Assembly: GCA_027924585.1 (NCBI GenBank)
Contig: BSBM01000190.1
Location: 4,226,501 to 4,290,500, forward strand
DNA from: Larix kaempferi
Taxonomy: Eukaryota > Streptophyta > Pinopsida > Pinales > Pinaceae
DNA length: 64,000 nucleotides
Reading direction: 5' to 3'
Of this stretch, positions 53,469-63,364 are shown in pieces. Within the stretch, counting starts at the first letter, position 1. Every line of letters begins with the position of its first letter. The notes beneath the pieces are model-generated. The model saw only the letters and a list, made by a program, of their open reading frames with translations. It was not told the DNA's origin and searched no databases. The position numbers and the translations under genes are program-made.

Positions 53469-56001
53469 TGTGCGAGGTCAGGAGCTCATCGTATGGCCGA
53501 TGGACATCATAAGTCATGAATGGTTTTCCTGGGATGTGGAGAGAAGAGAAGAAACAAACTGAAGCCCGGAACAACGATCCCGAACAACTGGAAGAACTGA
53601 AAGTACATAACCTCAATAATGGATGAGGAATCATCTGATCATATGGACGAGGCGGGCATTCCCATGCTCGTATCAGGATATAACATAATAACACTGGGGT
53701 CCAAAAAATGGGGACCTGAAACATACATGACCTCAAATACTGACTGAGGAATAATCTCAATATATGGACGAGGTGGGCATACCCATGCTCGTATCGAGAT
53801 ACATAAATAGAATTGTGAGGCCCGAAAAGGGGGACCTGTAATAGACATGACCACTGTGTACATCATAAGAGTCCAGAGGGGACACAAAATCTGGGACATA
53901 CCGCTGAGCGGGTCATGGGTGAACTGCAGAACTGGTGCACTGGAACAATCAACAGTGCTACTAAGTGTGGTACCAAAGGGGCTGATGAGCTGCTGGATCA
54001 GAGTGACAATGGGTACACTCACAATGGTACACAGAACTGGAACGGATTTGGAACTGAAACTGGGTACTCAAGGAAGCATGTAACTGGATGGCTTCCGGAT
54101 ACAATCGCCAACGCAGCCCGGACATCCACGGGAACATATAACTGGCCGTTCCGAAGTGACTCACCAATGTGCTAGAGTTGGGGGAAATCCGGGGTCTTCG
54201 ACTAAAAACTGATGGGATATAATCCTACGCGATCCTCAACGATGCGATCAAGGTGCTGAAGTCGAGCATGTGAGGAACAACCACTCGAAGAGGCAATGAT
54301 GACTCCTCTCAGAATGATCCGTAGGCACTTACCACAGATGGTGATAAGTCCAAGGCGTAGGGACCTCTGGGCCTATCCTCTGGAATAGAGGAGCTGTCGT
54401 TGACAGAGGGAGACCTGCAACTATCAAGGCAATGATGTTTCCTTGACAGGAGCGCGAGGTACATGACCGAAATGTGATAGTGTTGATGGCAGGACTGACA
54501 AACTATGGAGGGACAACTGGGCAAGTAGAGTAGGTGGACTCAAACTTCCTTTGTTCAGAGTATGATAATGGGAATGATCTGGCAGCATATGAAACTGACT
54601 GAGGGGAAAAGGATCATAGCTGTAGTGGATCTGGGAGGATAATTGGCTGAGGGAGACTCAAGCTGGTATAAAATGGCAGGAGACTGCAGAATACTCTGAA
54701 CAAAGGCGACCTGATTGGGGGTGCTGCCGAGATGATCGATCAAAGTGCCAGGAGGCACGGGGGAAAACTTCTTCATGGGTTAAGGAACTAGAAGAAGTGT
54801 GTGTAAAATGGTACTGTCGTGTGGATGTTACGAGCCCAGGACAGTTCATGCTCGTGGTTGCTTTCAATTTTAAGGAGTCTGAAAGCAAATAAGGAGACTC
54901 TGAAATGATGGAATGGTACTGTCGTGTGGATTTTACGAGCCCAGGACAGTTCATGCTCATGGTTGCTTTCAATTTTAGAGAGTCGGAAAGCAAATAAGAA
55001 GACTCCAGGGGGTTGCTTTTTCATAGATTTAGTCTCCAAGGCACAAAGAAGCATAAAAGGATGCAATGAAGAACTCTTCTAGCCGGTGTGACTAGAGTAT
55101 TCCTTTTTCGTAATTAGTCTACCAGGTCCGGAAAAGGGTTAAACTTATACCAGATAGACGCCCTTTCAGGTACTTTAACGAGCATGAAAGGAAGCAAGAT
55201 TGCTCGGCGATCTTTTCATTCTTTTAGGAGTCAGAAAAGAGCTTAACGGAAACTCCCTAAGTGCCTTTTTCGTAAAGGACTTGTCCAGCCCGAAAAAGGG
55301 ATAAAATTATACCGAACAAAGGAAATGGCCAGGCAAGGAGGAAGTGTTCAATCAAGGATCAATAATGGTGACCAAGAACGAGGGTAGGTGGGAACACTGA
55401 TGGGCCTCCTTGCGGGGTAGATGAAATGGTGGAAAAATAATGAGATATTTGCAGTATGACAGGAGTGAATGGCTCATGTAAAAATGGGGAACAATCCGAT
55501 GGCGGCCAATGTGTCACGCAAACTGAGGCAGCAAGGTGTCTGGACACAATGTTGAAAATTGTACCAAGGTGAGAGCGAGAAATGTTCTCAGGCATCATCA
55601 CGAGCTCGGAAAAATGAATCCGGCGATATACAGGATGTCAAAAACGGGTAATGGCCAATGTGGCACGCAAACCGAGGTGACGGGGGCATTTTGGAAAAAT
55701 GCCTGAACAATTGGGAGGTGAGAGCGAGAAATGATCTCAAGCATCATCACCAGCTCGGAAAAATGAATCCGATGATATAAAACATGTGAAAAACGGAGAA
55801 CGGCCGATGTGGCACGCAAACCGAGGCGACTAGTGGTGTCTAAAAAATGGGCAAAAAATGACGGGGTAAAAATAATGCAACGAGGTGACCATCATGACGG
55901 TCTCGTCGTGCTGATTCCGGTGGTGGAAACGGTTTGTAAAATGGACAAAAAATAAAACGAAAGTACTGTACAAGGCAGACCAATGAGGCCACGGGTTCCG
56001 T
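53469..56001 (-). repeat. Long 3' non-coding region of Gypsy-2 with internal direct repeats
   Basis: Three repeat sets are visible. About 118 bp twice near 53600 and 53720 (GACGAG(G/C)(C/T)GGGCAT...CCCATGCTCGTATC). About 112 bp twice at 54805 and 54915 (GGTACTGTCGTGTGGAT, ACGAGCCCAGGACAGTTCATG). About 130 bp two to three times from 55560 (GGTGAGAGCGAGAAATG, AGCTCGGAAAAATGAATCCG, TGGCACGCAAACCGAGG). Many overlapping short frames occur on both strands. None looks like a protein. Confidence 0.75.
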
Positions 56002-56515
56002 TTACGGGTAAAAATGCTTGAGATACAACCCATTACGAGGGTTGCGCAAAGGACGGCCTTCGAAGTCAGCTAAGATGTATGCCCCCTTGCCGAGGCAGGT
56101 CTGCACGACGTAAGGGCCGTGCCACATAGATTCAAACTTCCCTTTACCGGTTTTGTCATGGGCTTGGTCATAGGCGAGGACGAGGTCCCCTTCGTGGAAA
56201 GTTCGAGGGTGAACATGTTTATCATAACCGGCTTTGGAGCGGTTTTTCGCAGCTTCGATGTTCTGGAGAGTGGCCCGATGGTCTTCATCGGCTTGTTCGA
56301 GTTGTAGCAAACGCTGCTCGATGGGGGAGGTGTCAGGGAGAAGCTCAACGGTGATTTGTAAGGCAGGAATCTGACACTCAATGGGGAGGATAGACTCTAC
56401 ACCGTGAACTAGATGAAATGGTGTAAAACCAGTGGCGGTCTTAGTGGAGGTGCGGTAAGCCCACAAGGCAGGGAACAACATGTGGTTCCAATTGGACTTA
56501 TGCATGTGGTTTATG
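56002..56515 (-). pseudogene. Integrase C-terminal part (Gypsy-2)
   Basis: Open in one frame from about 56515: KSNWNHMLFPALWAYRTSTK, TATGFTPFHLVHGVESILP and IQALQITVELLPDTS-like sequence, then the GPY/F-type tail (FHEGDLVLAYDQAHDKTGKG, MWHGPYVVQTCLGKGAYIL) and the end RNGLYLKHFYP. The zinc domain and DDE core are absent. The 28 codons before KSNWNH (56598-56516) are not integrase, so a rearrangement junction lies near 56515. The end has a decayed paralogue at 57130-57190. Confidence 0.85.
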
Positions 56516-56639
56516 TACATGGATGCAAATGTGGATGCGATGCAATCTTTTTTGGATTTTGATATATTTTTATGAGATGCGATGGGAATGTGATGCATGA
56601 TGTTACATGGTATGATTGATATGCCATTCTAGGATGTTG

Positions 56640-57031
56640 TTGGCCATTTGGTCTGCGACACTATTTTGGGCTCTGGGGACATGTGTGAATATGATGGATT
56701 CAAATTGTCGACTGAGTTGTTTTGTGCGCAGGAACTTTCTAAAAAGGCAGGGATCGCGCACCTGGTAGCAGTTGTTGAGCTGGGAGACAAGTAGCTAGGA
56801 GTCAAGGAACACATGAAGGTGACATATGCCCATTTGGAGGGCGGCAGTCAAGAGACCGGTCACAGCGTCATACTCCGCCTGGTTATTGGTAGCAGCGCCT
56901 ATACATATCCCGTCAAGGTGAATCATCTCGTTGGAAGGGGAGTACAAAACCCATGCTGCAGAAGCCAGGTTGGGAGACCAGCGGCTTGCGCCATTAGCGA
57001 AGCCAGTGTAACAAGGTGGAAGATGGTCCAT
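56640..57031 (-). pseudogene. Separate RNase H domain (Gypsy-2)
   Basis: From 57031: MDHLPPCYTGFANGASRW, then IHLDGICIGAATNNQAEYDA, a stop at 56795 in FLDS*LLVSQLNN, and ending FTHVPRAQNSVADQMANNIL. This is a type I RNase H. The Glu (QAEYDA), second Asp (VFLDS) and last Asp (SVADQMA) are kept, but the first Asp is Asn (FANGAS). It is preceded by a very good 3' splice site (57032), which suggests it was a spliced exon. In Gypsy-3 the equivalent domain follows integrase. Confidence 0.8.
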
Positions 57032-57129
57032 CTGTAATCATGCAGAAATGATGAATGTAAGATGATGGTAAAAAAGTGAAAAACAAAAAAGAGAGCAAAC
57101 TGTACAATGCGGACCAACGAGGCCGCGAG
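57032..57129 (-). other. Putative intron end before the RNase H exon (Gypsy-2)
   Basis: The minus strand is T-rich and ends TTTCTGCATGATTACAG|ATGG, a strong plant acceptor. The start of this region (GTTGGTCCGCATTGTACAGT) matches sequence just after the integrase end at about 55970-55995, so it is post-integrase DNA. No donor is certain. Confidence 0.4.
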
Positions 57130-58833
57130 TTATTCTAGGGATAGAGACTCCGTAGGATACAACGCAGCATGGGGGTTGCACAAAGGAGGGCCTTCAGAGT
57201 CGGTTTCTGTATGAATAGTAAGTTCCTCTGGCCGTGTGTCCATGTGATGTTCGAGAAGGGCGGGGTGGAACCTAGCCAGGCCGGGAGAGGGCCAAGCAAA
57301 GACATCACGGAACTCTAGGAAGAGTTGATGGTAGTTCTCGATCTCTTGCGTGCTGCAGGAGGCTCCTAAAGTGATGACTTCAGGGGTCCCAATTGTAGCT
57401 TTAACATCTGAGAACTGCGAGGGATGAATGGGACGCTGTTTCTGACGAACGGGGTGTACATCAGGCCATGTGTCAATGTGGTGCTCTATAATTGCAGGGT
57501 CAAGACCAGGCATTTCGGTATAGGACCAGGCAAAGACATCACGAAATTCTCTGAAAAGGTTTATGTAGTCCTCAATCTCTTGTTTACTGCAGAATGCTCC
57601 TAAAGTGATGAGTTCAGGGGCACGTCCTGGGGCAGCGATATCAACTTGGATGACAGGTGAGATGTTGGCCATGTTACCTTCCTCGAAGGCATTAGGAGCA
57701 GGGATAGGGTCCTTGAACCAATCGACCTTGGTGGGGAGGAAGTCTTTGGATTCAACTGTGAATTGGTTAGCTGTGCTAGAGGAGGATTCTTCTGGGATGA
57801 AATAGGAACGATGGTGCATATCGTCCCAGGGATAATCCGGGGCAGTCAGGGCCTCAAGAACTTCCTCATTGGTACGGAAAGTTTGCATCGTCAAATCGGT
57901 TGACGAAGGGGTAGTGGTGGAAGTGGTGGTTGAAGAGATCATATAGATGATATTAACCTCTTCAGAAGGGGGAGAAATCGGGGGGTAGATCTCCTCGATG
58001 GTAGGTGGTGCCGTCTCAAGATCCAGATTGTTCATCTCATAGAGAGCCGCTCTATAATCCGGGAGATCGGGACAATGATGTGAATAATGCCCGTAAATAC
58101 CGCATATGGCGCAGGAGTGGTTGGTACGTAGGGACTTATCTTTAGGCTTGGGAGTGGGATTTAGTTTGACTGTTGGGATGTTAGGGTCATCGTCGAGCAT
58201 CTGCATGTGCTTCTGTAATGCTGGTAACTGTGGGCATTGGTGAGTGGCATGGCCTAACTCATCGCACAGCGAGCATTTGGGAGGAGAACGAAATACTGGA
58301 GGGTTTTTGACTGTCTTGGGAGGTGGTACAGCAGTGTAAGGTTGTGGACCTCTGCCCCCAGTGGGTTGGGGAGGAGGAGGGGGTTTCGTGGAGGACGAAG
58401 GGGTAGAGACCCCGGGAGGTGGATGAGTGGTAGTAGCCATGGGTTGCACCGGTTGGAGGACGACATCTGGTGTCGACGGGCGAACGGGAGGCGAAAGATA
58501 CCATATAGGTAATCCCAAGGTTAACCCAGGGAGGCTAAGGGTAGCCATGACTGGGGCGCTTACTACTCCAGATGGAGGGACTAGGAAGGGGATCGTATGG
58601 ATCGGTGTAACACCAATGTGGCTAGGTACCAATGGTGGTTTAGGCAACAAGGGTGGTTGATTATTAGGTGGTAGGTTGTCATGGGACAAGGTACATAAGT
58701 CAGACACGTCGGTGGGAGAAGACGGAGGAGGAAGAGATTGAAAGGTGGAGGTCATCGGCGCGTCTGAGTAGACTCCAGGCCCCGTAGAGGAAACAAACGA
58801 GGTGGTGGCATGAGACACAGGTTGTTCAACCAT
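57130..58833 (-). pseudogene. Post-protease linker with two CCHC knuckles and doubled pre-RT segment (Gypsy-2)
   Basis: 567 open codons. The first ~170 are Pro/Ser/Thr-rich. Two knuckles follow: CSLCDELGHATHQC (about 58275-58231) and CAICGIYGHYSHHC (about 58112-58070). A linker leads to KDFLPTKVDWFKDPIP and EEGNMANISPVIQVDI. Then the pre-RT segment occurs twice, ELITLGAFCSKQEIEDYINL and EVITLGASCSTQEIENYHQL, each followed by FREFRDVFAW or FLEFRDVFAW. The end (EGPPLCNPHAALY) resembles the integrase C-terminal tail, so about 1.5 kb of RT-RNase H-integrase is deleted between. Knuckles normally sit in gag before protease. Confidence 0.82.
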
Positions 58834-59595
58834 GGGGAGAACATTTTCAGGTGCCGCAGGAGCACTGGGATCATAGTAGGTGAGCTAGTCAACCTTAACC
58901 ACGCGTCCCTCATGGGGGAACATCATGGTGCGAAAGACGGAAGAGGCAACCGCCCGCATGGCATACATGTAGCTGCGGCCAAGTAAAAGGTTATAATCCA
59001 GTTGGGCATTGACTACCTCAATGTCAATGAGTACAGTTTTACCGCCTAATTGGATGGGGACGTTGGGTAGGAGGCCTTGGGGCTAAGCCGAACGACCATC
59101 GTAGGTGCGTAATGCAGTGGTGGACTGCTGGAGAGGAGGGGATCCTAGCTTCTGCCATACGAATGTAGACATAACGCATGTGGAGGCACCCTCATCGATG
59201 ATGCACTGGTAGATGACAAGATTCCGAATGGAGACAGTAACTTGGAATGCTAAGCTGGAAGGTAGGCGTGGTTCAGACTGGTCTAAATCAAATGCCATCA
59301 TATTCGAATCATTTGGGTCAATGCCCCCAATGGCGGAGAGTAAGGTCTTGCGTTGGGAAAGGCAGTTCTTCAAGACCTCTAGTGCAGACATGGCTGCGGG
59401 AGATTGAGCTAGGTCGTCTACGATGTTGTAGTTTGACGCAGCGCGCGCATTAGGGTTATTGTTGATTCGGTGAAGTGGGAAACGAGGTGCTTTCGCAGCG
59501 CCGTCTATGGGCGGCGGAGGTATACGTAACGCCTGATCGGTGGGATGGGCGTTAGTAGTTTTATCCGTGGGATTGGCTTCAGAGGTGGAGCCATA
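58834..59595 (-). pseudogene. Aspartic protease (Gypsy-2)
   Basis: In frame with 57130-58833, with stops at 59083 and about 58887. It begins mid-gag/linker (TDKTTNAHPTDQALRIPPPP). The catalytic motif is CIIDEGASTCVMS, where D-E-G-A replaces the usual D-S/T-G-A. The second part reads YNLLLGRSYMYAMRAVASSV and FPHEGRVVKVD, standard for this Gypsy protease group. The frame continues to 59727 only because adjoining Copia leader happens to be open. Confidence 0.8.
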
Positions 59596-60373
59596 AAGGT
59601 CATAACTTGGGCTAGGAAGCTCCAAATGAAATTTCGTAAAAGTGACAAGTAGTACACAGACTGTGCTATATCGGAAAACTTTTTCAGAGGCTGAAGGTGA
59701 ACTAGTGACACATGGAATGCCGTACAAGTTTGCTCTCCTGTTTTATCCCATAAACAAGTCACATTGCGACACTTGGCATAACTCTCTCTCAGAAAATCCA
59801 ATTGAGGTCAGACCTATCAGGATGGAAATATGACAGGTCAGGCTACTGCAGAAGAAGTTTTCAGACCCTGTGGAGCAAAAATTTCAGAGTTATAGCAGAA
59901 GCAATCAGGTGCATATTTCTGTGAAAACAGAATTATTTTTAGCACCTTTATTCATGGCTTCCAGAATTTAGGGTTTCGGAGAAAGTTGGAATTTTTGAAG
60001 TCTGTAACCACAGCTAGAAGCTCCTTAGAAAAATAATAGTTTAGAGCCTTGGATCGAACCTTTTGATTGGACAGAAGGGTGGGCTTCATCAAACCCTAGT
60101 TCGGGTTCCTGTCCAGAAGATCCAGAAGTTTTGAAGGCAATTTTGAGGGGTCAAATTTTGGAGATTTTAAAATTGAAGAATGCTAGGTTGATCAGCTCAG
60201 CAAGACACATTCTTCCATCCATTCAGAAGTATGAAAGTCAAAGATTGAATTTTTAGGGTTTCTTTAGCAAATCCTAATCAAGCTCCAGATCAAGTTTCAG
60301 GGGGAGTTGAGGCTAAGGCCTTACATAAGAAGACTACAAAAAGTCTCGACAGGTATGACTTAAGGAGGTTCAG
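59596..60373 (+). other. Copia-5 leader (partial)
   Basis: Matches Copia-2 from 32084 on, without the Copia-2 internal duplications. It ends GGAGGTTCAG at the start of the 219-bp segment. Confidence 0.75.
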
Positions 60374-60592
60374 GTATGCCTTGAAATCTGATTCTTGATT
60401 AAGTTCATAAGGTTTTTGTCTTCATGTTATTTATTAGTACAATCTTGATTAATGTTATTAATTGTCTTATCACCCTAGTAACAATATGAATGCATGTGAA
60501 CGATCGAAGACATTCATTGATTAGGGCTATATGATTGTACTTATGCATTATGGTGTTGTGTGAGGTTGATGTTGTCTGCTAACAAGACACAG
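60374..60592 (+). other. 219-bp GT-AG segment of the Copia-5 leader (putative intron 1)
   Basis: It starts TTCAG|GTATGCC and ends GACACAG|GTACATT. Exactly this stretch is missing in Copia-2, whose junction reads TTCAG|GTACATC. The Copia-1 counterpart has the same length. Its ends share CAGGTA, so a deletion between short repeats would look the same. Confidence 0.6.
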
Positions 60593-60655
60593 GTACATTA
60601 CAAAAGTCAAATCAAGTTCCATGACCATGACAACATGAAGACAAAGACTCACGAG

Positions 60656-61577
60656 GTATGTATGACTTTGTTATATTATGTTTAACCTACAAGACATGCA
60701 GGTTCTAGCTCAGGATCTCTAAATCATTGAAGAGATTATTTAGGTATGTTGTACATAACTAAGTAGGTATACTAATCCAGGTATGTTTTCCTATGTCATG
60801 TTAGAATCTTACCTTGTGTAAGTATACTTGGTATGATTGGTTAGTAATCAAGGGTTTATGCATATTATGTCTCTTATCTTGGTTGATGATTTAACTAACT
60901 AGATCAAACAAGAATATGCATGAGTAAAAGAAGACTTCCTTGAAACCCTGAATACTAATGATCATGACTGTACATATTCAAGATTATTTAGAATTAGAAT
61001 GTTTTGATAATATTGAGAATATACTAATGAATGTATGTTTATGTATGAGATCATGAGGATGACAATAGTGTACACTTGAGCATGCATAGTGGTACAGAAT
61101 GAATAGAAGTTCAGAAGACATACAGAAGATCAAGCGGGAGGCAACCACACAAACATAAACGATAAGTATTTGAGTTGTTATTATAAATAGTAAATGATAT
61201 TGCTTGTATGCATATTTGTATTCCTAGAATATATCATGCTGAGTGTAAACATTTTAAAAGCATTGAACAGTATACTACTAATATGCATATGATTGGTAAG
61301 TTGGACAAACATTCCATTGTTGCTTGTCTAGAATGAAACCTCTTTGCTGACATGCTGAGAGCTGTGCACACTCTCGATAGTATGTTCTGGTAGAGATGGA
61401 AGGCATCTAGATAGCCACTGTATGCATACAAGATATGGGAAAGTGTTGTGCCAAAGTATTGATCAAAATAGTTGCATAACTATGTAAATGATATCTGTAT
61501 GCATAATAGGTTATCATGTCAATATGATTTGATGATTATGAAGTATTACTAATCATGTACTTAATTTTGATTTGTAG
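60656..61577 (+). other. Putative leader intron 2 of Copia-5
   Basis: ACGAG|GTATGTATG to TTGATTTGTAG|GAAAG. The short putative exon between the two segments (60593-60655) contains ATG triplets but no long frame. Colinear with 33273-34175. Confidence 0.55.
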
Positions 61578-62011
61578 GAAAGATCATGATGAATGATGAA
61601 CTCTGAACAAGTGATGGATGTTCAACAAAATATTTACAAATCAAACACACTATAGAAAGCTTGTGGTTAAGAGATTCTCTTAGAAAGAGGAAGAGAATCA
61701 TGATGAGATGTTTTGCTCCAAGGGACTAGATAAGACCATTCTCTTAATAATGTAATCAGGTTTTGTATGGGTTCCCAGGATCGGTAGTCAATTGATGAGC
61801 TTAATGATCATCATGGGTGATGTGGATCTCAACCTTTGCTACAAGGTTGAATATGGCTTCTATACACATATGACATGGATGCAAGAAGGAACTCACCATA
61901 GAGTTCGAATGATTTTGAGGCTCATTTTAGTAGACCCATCTGACGAGAGATGGCACAGATAGATATGTAGAAGATCACTCAATGCTGAGTGTGAATAATG
62001 GACAATTGACA
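61578..62011 (+). other. Spacer between leader and RT remnant (Copia-5)
   Basis: Non-coding; almost identical to 34176-34627. Confidence 0.6.
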
Positions 62012-63055
62012 GATTCATGACAAAGCTTGGGCTTTACCAGAAGTAAAGCTGTTCCTAACCTTTACCTTAAGGTTGTGGATGATGAACCTATCATACCATT
62101 ATTGTATGATGATGATCTCTTTCTGACAAGGAATGAGAAGCAGGTCATGAAAATGGCTACAGAAATGAAAATGAAAGATCTCGGATTAATGCACTACTTC
62201 TTAGGTCTAGAAGTATGGCAAGATCCAAAAGGAATCTTTTAATTCAAGGTAAGTATGCTGTGAAGTTTCTAAAAAGATTTGATATGTTGGAGTATAAATT
62301 CATGGCCACTCCCATGGACTCCAACTTGAAGTTGTTAGTTAATGACTCATCGTATTTAGTGGACCTAACCCTATATAGACAAATCATTGGGTAATTGATG
62401 TATTTAACAAATACTAGGCCAGATATATGCTTTGCTGCAAATACCCTAAGTCAGTATCTAGTAGAACCTAGAAAGGTTCACTTAATAACTACAAAGCATG
62501 TAGTGAGGTACCTAAAAGGTACATTAGATTTTGGTCTATATTATCTTGGAGGTCATGAACTCCGTTTACATGGTTACTTAGATTCTGATTGGGCAGGAAG
62601 TGCCTCAGACAGAAAGAGTACATCAGGTGGATGTTATAGTCTTGAATCTGCCATGATCTCATGGTTCAGCAAGGAACAATCTAGTGTGACTATCAGTACT
62701 ACTGAAGCAGAATATATATATAGCTGTCTGCTCTACCAGCAGTGAAGTAGTGTGGCTTCAGAAGCTATTATATGGAGTGTTTGACTTAGAAATGAATTCC
62801 ACTATGATTATATGTGACATTCAAAACTGCATCAAGATAGAAAATCTTGTATTCCACGATAAGTCAAAAACACATAGATATCCGATACTTCTATATACGA
62901 GATATGGTGCAGAGAGGAGCTGTCAAGCTCGAGTATATAAGCACTGAGGATCAGATTGCTAATATCTTGACTAAACCTCTGTCTTGAGTAAAGTTTGAAT
63001 ACTTCCGAGACAAGCTTGGTATAGTCCAGAAGGACGCTCCTCGAAAGGGGGAGTA
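62012..63055 (+). pseudogene. RT C-terminal part and RNase H remnant (Copia-5)
   Basis: Same start as Copia-2 (GFTRSKAVPNLYLKVVDDEP) and the same altered box LLYDDDLFLT. The same break follows DPKGIF at about 62240. RNase H then has a stop at 62392, the motif GYLDSDWAGSASDRKSTSGG, and SSVTISTTEAEYIYSCLLYQ, ending in a frameshift near 62740. The C-terminal block VFHDKSK is frameshifted at 62870. It ends near APRKGE at 63053. It carries more private damage than Copia-2. Confidence 0.85.
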
Positions 63056-63149
63056 GCATAGTATCTGATAACAAGTCTGTCTCATCAATGATGAGGTTAC
63101 CTATTTACTGCACCTAGTTACTTAGAATTATTTAGATTTAGGAATCTTA

Positions 63150-63360
63150 TATTTTTTCTTTTGATGATAGATGTATACATGCTTTTGATGATAGATGTAT
63201 ACATGCTTTTGATGATAGATGTTATGCATGTTTTGATGATGAGGATACATGTTTTATTATACATGTTTTGATGATGAGGATACATGTTTTGTTATACATG
63301 TTTTGATGATGAGGATACATGTTTTGTTATACATGTTTTGATGATGAGGATACATGATTG
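63150..63360. repeat. ~22- and ~34-bp tandem repeats (Copia-5 3' region)
   Basis: Three units of GATGATAGATGTATACATGC type, then four of ACATGTTTTGATGATGAGGATACATG type. The second type has expanded here but occurs once in Copia-2 (near 35895). Confidence 0.9.
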
Positions 63361-63364
63361 ACAC

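Larger units (their letters stand above)
52731..59595 (-). mobile_element. Gypsy-2: Ty3/Gypsy element with rearranged pol, inserted in Copia-5
   Basis: Minus strand. In its own direction: end of gag region, protease, a Pro-rich linker with two CCHC knuckles, two pre-RT segments, an integrase tail, RNase H, a second integrase C-terminus, a 2.5-kb 3' region, polypurine tract and 3' LTR. RT, canonical RNase H and most of integrase are absent, and there is no 5' LTR. It lies inside Copia-5 (family A LTR on the left, leader on the right). The join at 59595 lost both the Gypsy 5' end and about 0.9 kb of Copia-5. Confidence 0.85.

Noticed and set aside
53145-53760. Phe/Gly-rich plus-strand and 159-codon minus-strand ORFs at the Gypsy-2 LTR end
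   Set aside because: They cover the LTR, polypurine tract and 3' repeats of Gypsy-2. The composition follows the G/T-rich LTR text.
59595-59727. N-terminal 44 codons of the minus-strand frame that ends at 59083
   Set aside because: They are Copia-5 leader DNA read by chance in frame with Gypsy-2. The same DNA is non-coding in Copia-1 and Copia-2.
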